Assembly: GCA_033558025.1 (NCBI GenBank)
Contig: JAUCEF010000005.1
Span: 5,456,001-5,520,000, forward strand
DNA from: Phytophthora sp. 'mugwort'
Taxonomy: Eukaryota > Oomycota > Peronosporomycetes > Peronosporales > Peronosporaceae
DNA length: 64,000 nt
Reading direction: 5' to 3'
Shown: in pieces, positions 11,901 to 21,209 of the stretch
Layout: each line of letters begins with the position of its first letter
Numbering within the stretch: the stretch's first letter is position 1
Program-made: the position numbers and the translations under genes
Notes under the pieces: model-generated
What the model saw: the letters and a program-made list of their open reading frames with translations, nothing else
Databases searched by the model: none
What the model was told of the DNA's origin: nothing

Positions 11901-12012
11901 CCAATATTCCTAGTCTATACAGCGTCTCAAGCTGCGACCTCGCGAGTGCCTCCGTCGAGTCTTCCGCCATGTTCCTAGTACGGCGCCAATGCACACGTTT
12001 TAATGTAGCCAT
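5948..12012 (-). CDS. SFI1: Giant SFI1-like centrin-binding repeat protein with C-terminal EF-hand-like region
   Basis: Two exons: 6264-12012 and 5948-6201, joined by a 62-bp intron (donor GTATGC, acceptor CTTCAG); about 2,000 residues. From roughly residue 100 to 950 the protein is a long array of tryptophan-bearing helical repeats of the type xxxFxxWxxxxxxxR (for example MWFRQWRSFL, ISRWAHWKRRC, FQNISTRRAYYL, SFLRNCREEAR), very rich in R, W, H and Q. This is the signature of Sfi1-type centrin-binding repeats, which form a rod decorated with centrin at centrosomes or basal bodies. Around residues 1,450-1,560 lies a region with RMSRTAFLSLLKQVRVFP and MNFPEFIEALVRCS, resembling paired EF-hand-like helices. 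The remainder is low-complexity and acidic. An in-frame 66-bp segment (7305-7370) has a GTAAGA donor and could be an optional intron. First ATG used; a second one at codon 15 is also possible. Confidence 0.8.
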
Positions 12013-12134
12013 TTATCAAAAGGTCGCAGCAACACAATGACTTGATTTCACTATGTCCCGAAATTAACCACACTTCGTAGCAGAGAAACTCAAATTACGT
12101 ATTGCCAATAATTGTGGCATAAGTAGTGGACAAA

Positions 12135-12702
12135 ATGACGCAATTGAAGGAGGACCGGGATATCTGGCGAGACTCGCTGGTGCGGTACTTTGGCTATGCG
12201 AATGAGCTGGGCGAGTCGTTCCGCCCCATTGTACCGCGTCTGGTAGCTCCTTCCTACTTGGTCGCCTTCGGATACGTGCTGGGGGACACGTTTGACAAGG
12301 CCAGCAAGGCTCATGCGAAAGCTCTGGACCAGAACGTCTCGTCCCGTAAGCGCAATGCTCTTGTGGCAGACGCGACGGTCGGCACGTTGGCCTGGCAGAC
12401 GTTGGCCAGCGTCATGATTCCAGGCTTCACAATCAACCGAGTGGTAAGAGAGGGGAAGATAAGCAATAACTGCGGTTCGTTTCAAAGACTGATGTGGTTG
12501 TGTGGTTCAGGTGGCCTTGAGCTCTATCGCGACGCAGCGGATGATGAAGAACTCGCTAGTGATGCGTCGATGGGCCCCGACGGCTGTTGGACTGGCGGTG
12601 ATCCCATTGATTATCCACCCAATCGATAGCTTCGTGGACATGGCGATGGACAAGACGGTGCGCAAGTGGTCCAAGACGTTAATTGAGGATATTGACAAGT
12701 GA
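12135..12702 (+). CDS. MTFP1: Mitochondrial fission process protein 1 (MTP18 family)
   Basis: Two exons, 12135-12443 and 12511-12702, 166 residues, like the human protein. Diagnostic stretches are RDSLVRYFGYANELGESFRP, LVAPSYLVAFGYVLGDT, ADATVGTLAWQTLASVMIPG and AVIPLIIHPIDSFVDM, which carry the conserved segments and membrane-spanning helices of MTP18. The family is an inner mitochondrial membrane protein involved in fission. The ATG at 12135 is the start; an in-frame GTG nine bases earlier is not expected to serve in a eukaryote. The start codon lies only 122 bp from the divergent SFI1 start, so the two probably share promoter sequence. Convergent with the phosphatase gene, 75 bp apart. Confidence 0.93.
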
Positions 12703-12777
12703 TTTGGATTAGTTGCAGTTTAGCATCAAGGAAATTGATGGGTCTTGAGAGCTTCTGGTAGTTTTTGTGTGTGATAA

Positions 12778-13683
12778 CTACATGTCGTCTTTACCTGAAA
12801 GGATGGAGGGGATGCTGTGGATGTTCGTGTCTTCAAGCAGGAACGGAATGACTTCAGCCGTCGCGACGCTGTATTTGCGGTGGCCGACGACTCTCATGGC
12901 GGCGGTGGTCATCCCGCTATGAGTCACAACGCCAACATGAAGTGCCTTGTGGCCGTAGAAGACATGGTTCAGAAAGATGCGAGCTCGGTCGTTAATATGC
13001 AACTCAGTCTCACGATGGTCAGGCGTCCACCACGGGTCTGCGTCGCTCCAGACGTCGCTAAAGTCGATGGTTGGGTACAGCTCCGCCTTGGACGAGATCG
13101 TGCCGCGTAAGTCGCACGTGCAGACGCCGATGGTCTCACGAGGCCATTCCATCGACCGCTTTGGAATCTCTTTGTGATTCTGGTACGCGATCATGGCCGT
13201 GTGCAGTGTGCGCTCCAACGGAGACACTACCACTTCCTTAATCTCCAATCCTCTCTTCAGCTCTTCGTCGAGCCTCTCCGACGCCTTCTCAGCTTGTTGT
13301 ATCCCCACGTCCGTCAGCTTAGCGTCCGTGTACTTGGCCAGTTTACGGTAGTATCTGTCCCATGCTTCGGTGCCGTATGTGGCCTCTGCAATGTTGTGGA
13401 TACCCTCTCCGTGACGCAAGAAGAGGAATAGTTTGACGTCCACACCTTGTAATGCTCGTTCATTCATGTAGGCGTCTACATCCGTCCATGAGACGTTGTC
13501 GAGCAGTCCCAGATGGGCCGGGTTTGATGCTGGCATGTCCATGGACAATGTGCCCTGCTTGAAGAAGCCCGGGACGTATCGAAGCGTGAACGGCACGTTG
13601 GACTCGTCAGGTGGGGTCAACGCTGCCGACGGGGCGACGCACAGCGCGACGAGGGCGAACAACAAAAGCGCCTGGAAGTACAT
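12778..13683 (-). CDS. Secreted histidine phosphatase (branch 1, phosphoglycerate-mutase-like)
   Basis: Single exon, 301 residues. The N-terminus MYFQALLLFALVALCVA is a classical signal peptide with a likely cleavage after Ala-Leu near residue 22. The RHG motif appears as FLFLRHGEGIHN with Arg90 and nucleophile His91; the second arginine is in SPLERTLHTA; the second active-site histidine is His255 in VGVVTHSG. These are the four catalytic-pocket residues of the histidine phosphatase superfamily. The enzyme probably hydrolyses a phosphomonoester outside the cell or in the secretory path; the substrate cannot be read from the sequence. It resembles the fungal PMU1-like group. No RxLR motif follows the signal peptide, so I do not call it a translocated effector. 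Confidence 0.9.
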   Translation of the reverse strand: MYFQALLLFALVALCVAPSAALTPPDESNVPFTLRYVPGFFKQGTLSMDMPASNPAHLGLLDNVSWTDVDAYMNERALQGVDVKLFLFLRHGEGIHNIAEATYGTEAWDRYYRKLAKYTDAKLTDVGIQQAEKASERLDEELKRGLEIKEVVVSPLERTLHTAMIAYQNHKEIPKRSMEWPRETIGVCTCDLRGTISSKAELYPTIDFSDVWSDADPWWTPDHRETELHINDRARIFLNHVFYGHKALHVGVVTHSGMTTAAMRVVGHRKYSVATAEVIPFLLEDTNIHSIPSILSGKDDM

Positions 13684-14066
13684 GGTCTTTAGCTAGAGAA
13701 GCTTTGGGATCTTTTGTCTCTGCGCCGCCGATCACGCGCAAGAAAACCGTGCGACACGGACAGGTTAGAGCAGCTAAATTGAGCCACGTGCATTGGTCAA
13801 TGACAACGAGTCACTTCTCACGTTCGGTGGCTTCGATGCCGAAACCTGCCCGATGAGTGCTAGCTGCGAGTGACACCGAGGAGAACTACAGACCGAGTGG
13901 ATCCCGTGAGATTTACCAGAAGGTCGCGTGATTCCTAGCTGAAACTTGGTGGGGGAATGCAGTAGATTTAGATATTATCACTGTGTGACTACGGCTCTCT
14001 ATTCTCTGACCCGCAGGAAAAGAAAAAGCAGCTGTTGGTGCTGTCAAGCTCACAGATGGCGATAGA
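13684..14066. other. Intergenic between phosphatase gene and duplicated PH block
   Basis: About 380 bp with no gene I can support. It should hold the promoter of the histidine phosphatase (minus strand, start 13683). The inverted-duplication block begins near 14,067. Confidence 0.5.
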
Positions 14067-15712
14067 ATTCAGTTAAGGTTAGAATTGGCAAGTTGACAAA
14101 CAGAAGGTGTGGTTTGTTCTTGCGCTATTTGAATGCATTATACTTGCACGTGCTATCTATCTCATTAAGAGATGGACTTAGTATCCGTTAGACTGGATAT
14201 AGATAGATCCGACGACTGCGAGTACAGAAGTGGTGGTTGCGTTGGGGAGTTAGCTAGCAGACGCAACGATCTGGCCGAGCGAGATGACGAGCTGCATTGT
14301 AGCTGGAAAATTTCGTCGAACCGTTCGATGAACAGAGCAATTCGCTGGAGCGACATGGCTGATGCGGGAGGGTTGTGGAGACGTCATTGTGTGCTGAGTC
14401 GACGCACTAGACGACGATCCGGTAGCTATAGGAACGTCTGCCATCGTGCATGAAGAGGAAACTGATGCGAAGTTGACAGCGGTATCTCTCTTGCAAGCGC
14501 TTGCCGAGTGGCTGACGCTTGGGACGGATGCAGTCGTAGTACGAGCTTGAAGCGCTCGGTTTGGTTGTGGTTTCTTCACACCCTTGGCCATCCCCATCTT
14601 GGTTGACAGTTTTGCAGCATTTCGATGCGTGGCTCGGGTCGTTGGTAGCGGTACATGATCCACAGACTGAGGATAAAGTGACAGCGCTGTTGTGATTGCT
14701 GTCGACCACTGATCACGTTCTTGTGAGCTTGAAGCACGAAGGACCAGATTCTTGCTGCTTGGACCGTGGGTTAGACGGATGATGTTGCGCCCGATGTCCT
14801 TGCTCCAGCCTCTTGCGAGCTTCACGGTCGAATCGAGAGGAATCGTCACAGTTCCTCCTGCAATCCGTGGACGCTGGATAACGAGATTGTATGTCGCCTG
14901 GGTCGTGTGCTTCGCACCAGCGAGTTTTCGTTGCGCAGAACAGACCAAGTACACGGTGCTCATAAACCTATAAGAGCATTTCACCACCAGAAAACGTGAG
15001 AGCGATATCCTGTCCAAGTACGGAGAGGACGAAAGCTTACCAAATGAAGCTACACGATTGGACGTAGAGTCTACCGCACGTCATTGCGGTGGTGGGAGAA
15101 GTACTAGCTGGTAGGACGCGAAGTTGCTTGGTCGGTGTGGAGCAAAAGGGTAAATGACGACGCCGGAGTTCCTTAGCTCAACTGGATTTGATGAGGCTAT
15201 ACGCAATGCCGGCTAGGAGGATATCAAGTATCAGTCTTGGGGGAGCCGGAGGCTGAAGGTAGCAAGTATTCACCATATCAACTAGAGCAGTCTCCGACTC
15301 TACTCATCGCTGTTTTGGTACTGTACTAGTCGGTTCTTGTGACAAGCAAATGAATGGCTAGGAATGGACATACCGTGCTCGCTTGTGTCCACTTGCAATC
15401 CTTTGCCACTAGTATCTAGTTGCGATTGGAACTTGTAGAGGTGAGGGACATCATTACAAGTGCCTCGTCACGGCTGCCTGGAAGGTAAAAAGACAGCCAA
15501 CGTGACAAGGATATAATAAATGGATGCGATGCGGATGCGAAGTACGGCTACAACTGAACCCATGTGTCCATTTCGATGGTGGGGACTGATACCATCTGAT
15601 GTTGAAGTGTCGTACGTTTGGACAGGCAGAAGTTACTTACACACAAAACCAAAGCGGCTAAATGGAAAGCTGAGCCGGTTCAAGGTTGCCATCGATTTTA
15701 GCTAGAAAGAAG
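14067..15712 (-). repeat. Inverted segmental duplication, block A (copy 1)
   Basis: Reads as the reverse complement of about 17,373-19,022; in the well-matched middle, the two coordinates sum to about 33,100. Contains PH gene A. Divergence is clear, with base changes and small indels throughout, so this pair is older than the B pair. In the minus direction block B (15,713-17,190) runs directly into A, which makes this the only complete B-A unit in the window. Confidence 0.88.
14250..15084 (-). CDS. PH-domain-like protein A
   Basis: Two exons, 15041-15084 and 14250-14967, 253 residues. Start is the ATG of MTCGRLYVQSCSFIW; an upstream in-frame extension is not supported by the paralogue in block B. 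After the intron, residues about 16-110 look like a pleckstrin-homology fold: FMSTVYLVCSAQ (first strand), NLVIQRPRIAGGTVTIPL, NIIRLTHG, LVLRASSSQERDQWSTAI with the C-terminal helix tryptophan. The rest is a Ser/Thr-rich low-complexity tail. PH folds bind phosphoinositides or proteins, but no specific ligand residue pattern is obvious. It is paralogous to genes B and B' (shared RPRIAGG core). The function is unknown. Confidence 0.65.
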
Positions 15713-17190
15713 AGGCTGGCTCTGTGTATTATTCGTAGTACATATATTTACTATGGTCGACGCTGGTCTCCTTTTTTTTTGGAGGTGGGTAATCTCGTCG
15801 AATTGCCGACGGCTTGGGGTGTTCGCTCGCGACTTTGTTACCTTGTAGCAAGTGTCAGGTCCATGACGGCGAGGAACGGCTCTGAAATACTTAAAGTCTT
15901 TCGCAGGCGTCGCCGTTGGAAGTGGATTAACCTGCGGTTTGGGACTTGATCAACGCTTGAATGTCTCTCTAATTGGACCACGTCGATCGGAGCGCAGCAC
16001 TTGCACTACTCGACGAACGACGCGGAAAAACTGGAATGAGATAGATGTCCAGACGGTCGACCGACGAGCTCACGGTGTCAAGGCTGGACTGGGTGAGACT
16101 CTGGTCTGTCGTTTCTGGTTGCACCAGTTCGATTAATTGCTGCTGTGTTGCAGTCTCAGGCGTGATCTCAAGCGATGTGTGAAGAACCGCTAGAATCGGC
16201 ACGTGGTCATTCAGATTCTGGGCTGCAGCTATGGGTTGTATGAAGCCGACCAGCCACTTCTCGTGCTCGAGCGAGTCCGATGCGCGCATGACGAGGCATT
16301 GGCGCGATTTGCCGTAGCGGAGACGAATGGTGTTGTGTGTGGATTCGTGGTGGGAACACTTGACAAGTCTCACACTGGACTCGAGCGGGATCGTCAAATT
16401 GCCGCCTGCGATGCGCGGACGACGGACAATGAGGTGGAAGACAGCATCGGTGGGGCGCTTGAAACCGGTCGCTGTGGCGTGTACGAGGTACACAGTGCTC
16501 AAGAACCTGCACGAATTGATCCAAAAGGGAATGAGGTTCAAGAAATCTGACAAGTGAACACTGAATGCAAACTTTACCATAAGAAACCGTACGACTGGAC
16601 GTATAAGTATCTGTAGGCCATGACAGCGGTGGGACTGGAGCTGGGTACTCAGTTGTTCTTCTTTCGAGCGGGTAAATTGAAAAATGTCGTGATAGACTCC
16701 GTCGACATTCAGATGGAACGAGTTGCGGCAAGGGCCTCGCATGGTTTTGCTCGCAATTGTGCGGACCAGCTCGGCCTCGCGTGAAGAAATCAGGTGCTCG
16801 CAGCAGTGAGTCTGAGCTGGAAGTCCAGTAACTGAGCATTGCTGATGGTACTCATAGGACTGTTCCTGACACAGCAAGGACAAAGGAAGACGTGGATAGC
16901 AGAGCTCGCTGCTGCTGGTGGGGGGGGGGGGGGGTACACACTCGATCTGGTAACGACGGTATCACTTAATCACTCTGATTTGATTGGCTCCTGAAGTTGA
17001 AGTGACCATCACATGCCTGTTTCTGTTGGTCCATCACCGGCGACAAAGCTGACCAGGAAGGTTACTTACGCGTCCCGTTTGTGGTGGTGGAGTCACGTTG
17101 TCCTCTACTGTGGCGATGACGAAGGTAACGGGTGCCAGGTGATCGAACCACTATGAAGTTCCCGTCCGTCCTTCTCCTAAGCATGCTTTG
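15713..17190 (-). repeat. Inverted segmental duplication, block B (copy 1)
   Basis: Reverse complement of 19,281-20,758; coordinates sum to 36,471 over the whole PH gene with no indel. The only differences I found in the shared core are one coding base and the length of a G/C run (15 versus 13). Similarity stops sharply at the GCCAGCCTC end (15,713) and decays at the AAGCATGCTT end near 17,190. Confidence 0.93.
15969..16621 (-). CDS. PH-domain-like protein B, copy 1
   Basis: Two exons, 16578-16621 and 15969-16506, 193 residues. The ATG of MAYRYLYVQSYGFL is preceded by an in-frame stop, and the same exon-intron plan is kept in gene A, which supports this model over the long unspliced frame. 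The PH-like core is FLSTVYLVHATATG, HLIVRRPRIAGGNLTIPL, NTIRLRYGKS, LVMRASDSLEHEKWLVGF, with the invariant helix tryptophan. A Ser/Thr-rich tail follows. It is probably a small membrane-lipid or protein binding module; no catalytic domain is attached. Near-identical to the copy at 19850-20502 (one Leu/His difference). Confidence 0.65.
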
Positions 17191-17372
17191 TAATGACGTA
17201 GCCGATATCAAATGATCTCATGATATTTTTTTTGTATGAATGCTGTAGTCTTGAAACATGGTGAAGGATGATAGCGCGGTCAGTATTTCATAGCTGCACC
17301 GGTGACCTTGATCATCGCCACATCTGTAGAGGACAACGTGACTCCACTACCACAAACGGGACGCATAGCAAA
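17191..17372 (+). other. Remnant of block B end abutting copy 2 of block A
   Basis: Near 17,300-17,362 a piece with ATCGCCACA, GTAGAGGACAACGTGACTCC and ACAAACGGGACGC matches the outer end of block B' (19,350-19,405) in the same orientation. It is followed directly by the inner end of B (TATGTACTACTAAC to CAGCCAGCCTCA) and then block A'. This is what a B-A unit would look like after loss of the PH gene of B. Confidence 0.65.
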
Positions 17373-19022
17373 TTTATGTACTACTAACAATATACACAGC
17401 CAGCCTCATTTTGCTAGCCGAATCGGTGGCAGCATTGAAGCAGTACAACTCTACATCCAGCCACTGGTTCTGTGAAGAGTGAGTAACTTTTTGCATGTCC
17501 GTACATAGGTGCGGCACTTCAACTTCAAATATCAAGTCCCACCACCGAAATGGACACGTGGGTTCAGTTGTAGCCGTACTTCGCATCCGCATCCATAGAT
17601 GTAGTATATCCTTGATACGTTGACTGTCTGGTTCACCTTCCAGACAGGCGTTTAGAGTGGTGTCCCTCATCTCTACAAGTTCCTGTCGCAGGTAGATACT
17701 AGTGGCAAAGGAATGCAAGTGGACACAAGCGAGTACTGTATGCCCATTCTGAGCCATTCATTTGACAAGATACGACTAGTACTATAACGAGCGCTCGAAC
17801 AGTGGTTCAGACCGATTTCGTATTTGTCTATTGGCATGGTGGATACTAGCTGCCTTCAATCTCCGGCTCCCGCAAGACCGATACTTGATACCCTCTTAGA
17901 CGGCATTGCGAGACCATACAGCCTCATCAAATCCAGTTGAGCTAAGGAACTCCGGCGTCATCATTTACCCTTTTGCTCCACACCGACCGACGTCCTACCA
18001 GCTTCCCATTCCAGCTAGTACTTCTCCCACCACCGCAATGACGTGCGGTAGACTCTACGTCCAATCGTGCAGCTTCATTTGGTAAGCTTTCGTCCTCTCC
18101 GAACTTGGAACTGAATATCGCTCTCACGTTTTCTGGTGGTGAAATGCTCCTACAGGTTTATGAGTACATTGTACTCTGTCTGCTCTGCAGCACACGACCC
18201 AGGCGACATACAATCTCGTTATCCAGCGTCCACGGATTGCAGGAGGAACTGTGACGATTCCTCTCGATTCGACCGTGAAGCTCGCAAGAGGCTGGAGCAA
18301 GGACATCGGGCGCAACATCATCCGTCTAACCCACGGTCCAAGCAGCAAGAATCTGGTCCTTCGTTCAAGCTCACAAGAACGTGATCAGTGGTCGACGGCA
18401 ATTACAGCAGCGCTGTCACTATCTCTTTAGTCTGTGGATCATGCATATACCGCTACCGACGACCCGAGCCTCGCATCGAAATGCTGCAAAACTGTCAACC
18501 AAGATAGGGATGGCCAAGGGTGTGAAGAAACCACAACCAAACCGAGCGCTTCAAGCTCATACTACGACTGCATCCGTCCCAAGTGTCAGCCAGTCAGCAA
18601 ACGCCTCCACGAGATATGCCACTGTTGACATCGCATCAGTTACATGATAGTCAGCGTTCCTATAGCTACCGGACCGTCGTCCAATGCGTCGAGCCAAACA
18701 CAACGATGTCTCCACAACACTTCCGGATGAGCCATGTCGTTCCAGCGAATTGCTCCGTTCATCGAACGGTTCAACGAAACTTCCCAGCTGCAATGCAACT
18801 CTTCATCGCGTTCGGCCAGATTGTTGCGTCTGCTTGCTAACTCTCCAATGCAACCACCACTTCTGTACTCGCAGTCGTCGGATCTCTATCCAGCTGTACG
18901 GATACCAAGACCATCTCTTGATAAGATAGATAACACGCGCCTGTATAACAACTTCCAATAGCGCAATAATAAACCACACCAGCTGACTGTCAGCTTGCCA
19001 AAAAATTCTAACCGTAACTGAA
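17373..19022 (+). repeat. Inverted segmental duplication, block A (copy 2, degenerate)
   Basis: Inverted relative to 14,067-15,712. Matching begins at the CAGCCAGCCTCA motif and ends around the AATTCTAACCGTAACTG segment near 19,020, which pairs with the CAGTTAAGGTTAGAATT segment near 14,070. Many substitutions and indels. Confidence 0.85.
18038..18840 (+). pseudogene. PH-domain-like gene A, frameshifted copy
   Basis: The first exon (18038-18081) and the intron up to 18155 are preserved, including donor GTAAGC and acceptor CTACAG. Shortly after, around 18,190, about 23 bases present in copy 1 are missing, shifting the frame within the first PH strand. Later the recognisable gene-A reading continues only piecewise in different frames. 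The nucleotide match to copy 1 extends to the stop region near 18,840. The copy is therefore most likely non-functional. Confidence 0.75.
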
Positions 19023-19280
19023 ACGACAGTACATAGGGCTTTAGATCGCGATTATTTTACTTCAGTCACTATTTAGGGCGCTCTGCTGTCGAGTGTTTAC
19101 CTGTAAAATAGGACGTACTGGAGCCGAAAGAGTTCTGATCCATCGCTAAGTTGATGATTGTTTACCGGTAAAATACAGAGATTTGACATACATTTTGGAT
19201 AGTCCTATCATATTTCGTCTTAATTTTTAAGACTACAGCATTTTCTATACAAAGAAATATCAAGAGACAACATCGTCATC
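19023..19280. other. Spacer between the two duplicated blocks, with a 17-bp direct repeat
   Basis: No gene seen. The 17-mer TGTTTACC(T/G)GTAAAATA occurs at 19094-19110 and 19159-19175. The core GTTTAC-GTAAA is itself nearly palindromic. A T-rich stretch follows up to the start of block B'. Confidence 0.55.
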
Positions 19281-20758
19281 GCCGAAGCATGCTTCGGATA
19301 AAGACGGATGGGAACTTCATAGTAGTTCGATCACCTGGCACCCGTTACCTTCGTCATCGCCACAGTAGAGGACAACGTGACTCCACCACCACAAACGGGA
19401 CGCGTAAGTAACCTTCCTGGTCAGCTTTGTCGCCGGTGATGGACCAACAGAAACAGGCATGTGATGGTCACTTCAACTTCAGGAGCCAATCAAATCAGAG
19501 TGATTAAGTGATACCGTCGTTACCAGATCGAGTGTGTACCCCCCCCCCCCCACCAGCAGCAGCGAGCTCTGCTATCCACGTCTTCCTTTGTCCTTGCTGT
19601 GTCAGGAACAGTCCTATGAGTACCATCAGCAATGCTCAGTTACTGGACTTCCAGCTCAGACTCACTGCTGCGAGCACCTGATTTCTTCACGCGAGGCCGA
19701 GCTGGTCCGCACAATTGCGAGCAAAACCATGCGAGGCCCTTGCCGCAACTCGTTCCATCTGAATGTCGACGGAGTCTATCACGACATTTTTCAATTTACC
19801 CGCTCGAAAGAAGAACAACTGAGTACCCAGCTCCAGTCCCACCGCTGTCATGGCCTACAGATACTTATACGTCCAGTCGTACGGTTTCTTATGGTAAAGT
19901 TTGCATTCAGTGTTCACTTGTCAGATTTCTTGAACCTCATTCCCTTTTGGATCAATTCGTGCAGGTTCTTGAGCACTGTGTACCTCGTACACGCCACAGC
20001 GACCGGTTTCAAGCGCCCCACCGATGCTGTCTTCCACCTCATTGTCCGTCGTCCGCGCATCGCAGGCGGCAATTTGACGATCCCGCTCGAGTCCAGTGTG
20101 AGACTTGTCAAGTGTTCCCACCACGAATCCACACACAACACCATTCGTCTCCGCTACGGCAAATCGCGCCAATGCCTCGTCATGCGCGCATCGGACTCGC
20201 TCGAGCACGAGAAGTGGCTGGTCGGCTTCATACAACCCATAGCTGCAGCCCAGAATCTGAATGACCACGTGCCGATTCTAGCGGTTCTTCACACATCGCT
20301 TGAGATCACGCCTGAGACTGCAACACAGCAGCAATTAATCGAACTGGTGCAACCAGAAACGACAGACCAGAGTCTCACCCAGTCCAGCCTTGACACCGTG
20401 AGCTCGTCGGTCGACCGTCTGGACATCTATCACATTCCAGTTTTTCCGCGTCGTTCGTCGAGTAGTGCAAGTGCTGCGCTCCGATCGACGTGGTCCAATT
20501 AGAGAGACATTCAAGCGTTGATCAAGTCCCAAACCGCAGGTTAATCCACTTCCAACGGCGACGCCTGCGAAAGACTTTAAGTATTTCAGAGCCGTTCCTC
20601 GCCGTCATGGACCTGACACTTGCTACAAGGTAACAAAGTCGCGAGCGAACACCCCAAGCCGTCGGCAATTCGACGAGATTACCCACCTCCAAAAAAAAAG
20701 GAGACCAGCGTCGACCATAGTAAATATATGTACTACGAATAATACACAGAGCCAGCCT
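19281..20758 (+). repeat. Inverted segmental duplication, block B (copy 2)
   Basis: Almost identical inverted copy of 15,713-17,190. The right edge at GCCAGCCTC (20,758) is abrupt: copy 1 continues into block A, whereas here unrelated sequence begins. Confidence 0.93.
19850..20502 (+). CDS. PH-domain-like protein B, copy 2
   Basis: Two exons, 19850-19893 and 19965-20502, 193 residues. Donor GTAAAG and acceptor GTGCAG are the same as in copy 1. The protein differs from copy 1 only by His instead of Leu in the DIYxIPV segment near the C-terminus. The intact frame and near-identity show either very recent duplication, gene conversion, or collapse of two alleles into one assembly. Features and likely role as for copy 1. 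Confidence 0.65.
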
Positions 20759-21209
20759 CATGTTGGTATGGTCGCGAGTCGCCGTGGATGGTGGGATGGT
20801 AAGCGGTGTATGCGAACGGTCTGAGTAGGAGAGTGAACAAAGTAATAACCCTTCACAACCAAGCTAAATGCAAAAAATGATTTAACTTGCTGTAATCCGG
20901 GCAATCTCACGAGTGATAACGAAACCTGGACGGCAGAAGCGGTTTCGCCGCCGTTCTTCCTCCTTACGCCATATTTGGACTCCCTACCGAGCACGCACGC
21001 ATGCGCACACTACCACAGTCGGGGCCAGACCTTCGCGCGACACCACTCCTGCTACTAGCCCTTCCGTACCTTGGCTCCGGCGCTTCAGCAATCCATGGCT
21101 TCCGTCCTGTAGTAGCTCCTCGTTCCCGCCGCATCCTCCTGTGCGCCGGTCCGTCAGATCCGGGAACGACAACGGCCCCTCGGCCGCCCGTATAATCCAG
21201 CATCGCGTC
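20759..21209. other. Spacer between PH duplication and retroelement debris
   Basis: About 450 bp. Overlapping short open frames on both strands, Arg/Ser/Pro-rich through GC bias, with no motif I recognise. No gene called. Confidence 0.45.

Noticed and set aside
12126..12134. GTG start for MTFP1
   Set aside because: An ATG follows nine bases later and starts the conserved region; GTG initiation is not expected in nuclear eukaryotic genes.
13496..13856. Effector-like (RxLR) search around the secreted phosphatase
   Set aside because: A signal peptide is present, but no RxLR or EER motif follows it.
15969..16883. 304-codon unspliced frame in the PH block B
   Set aside because: Conserved intron boundaries shared with gene A, and an in-frame stop just before MAYRYLY in the spliced frame, favour the two-exon 193-residue model.
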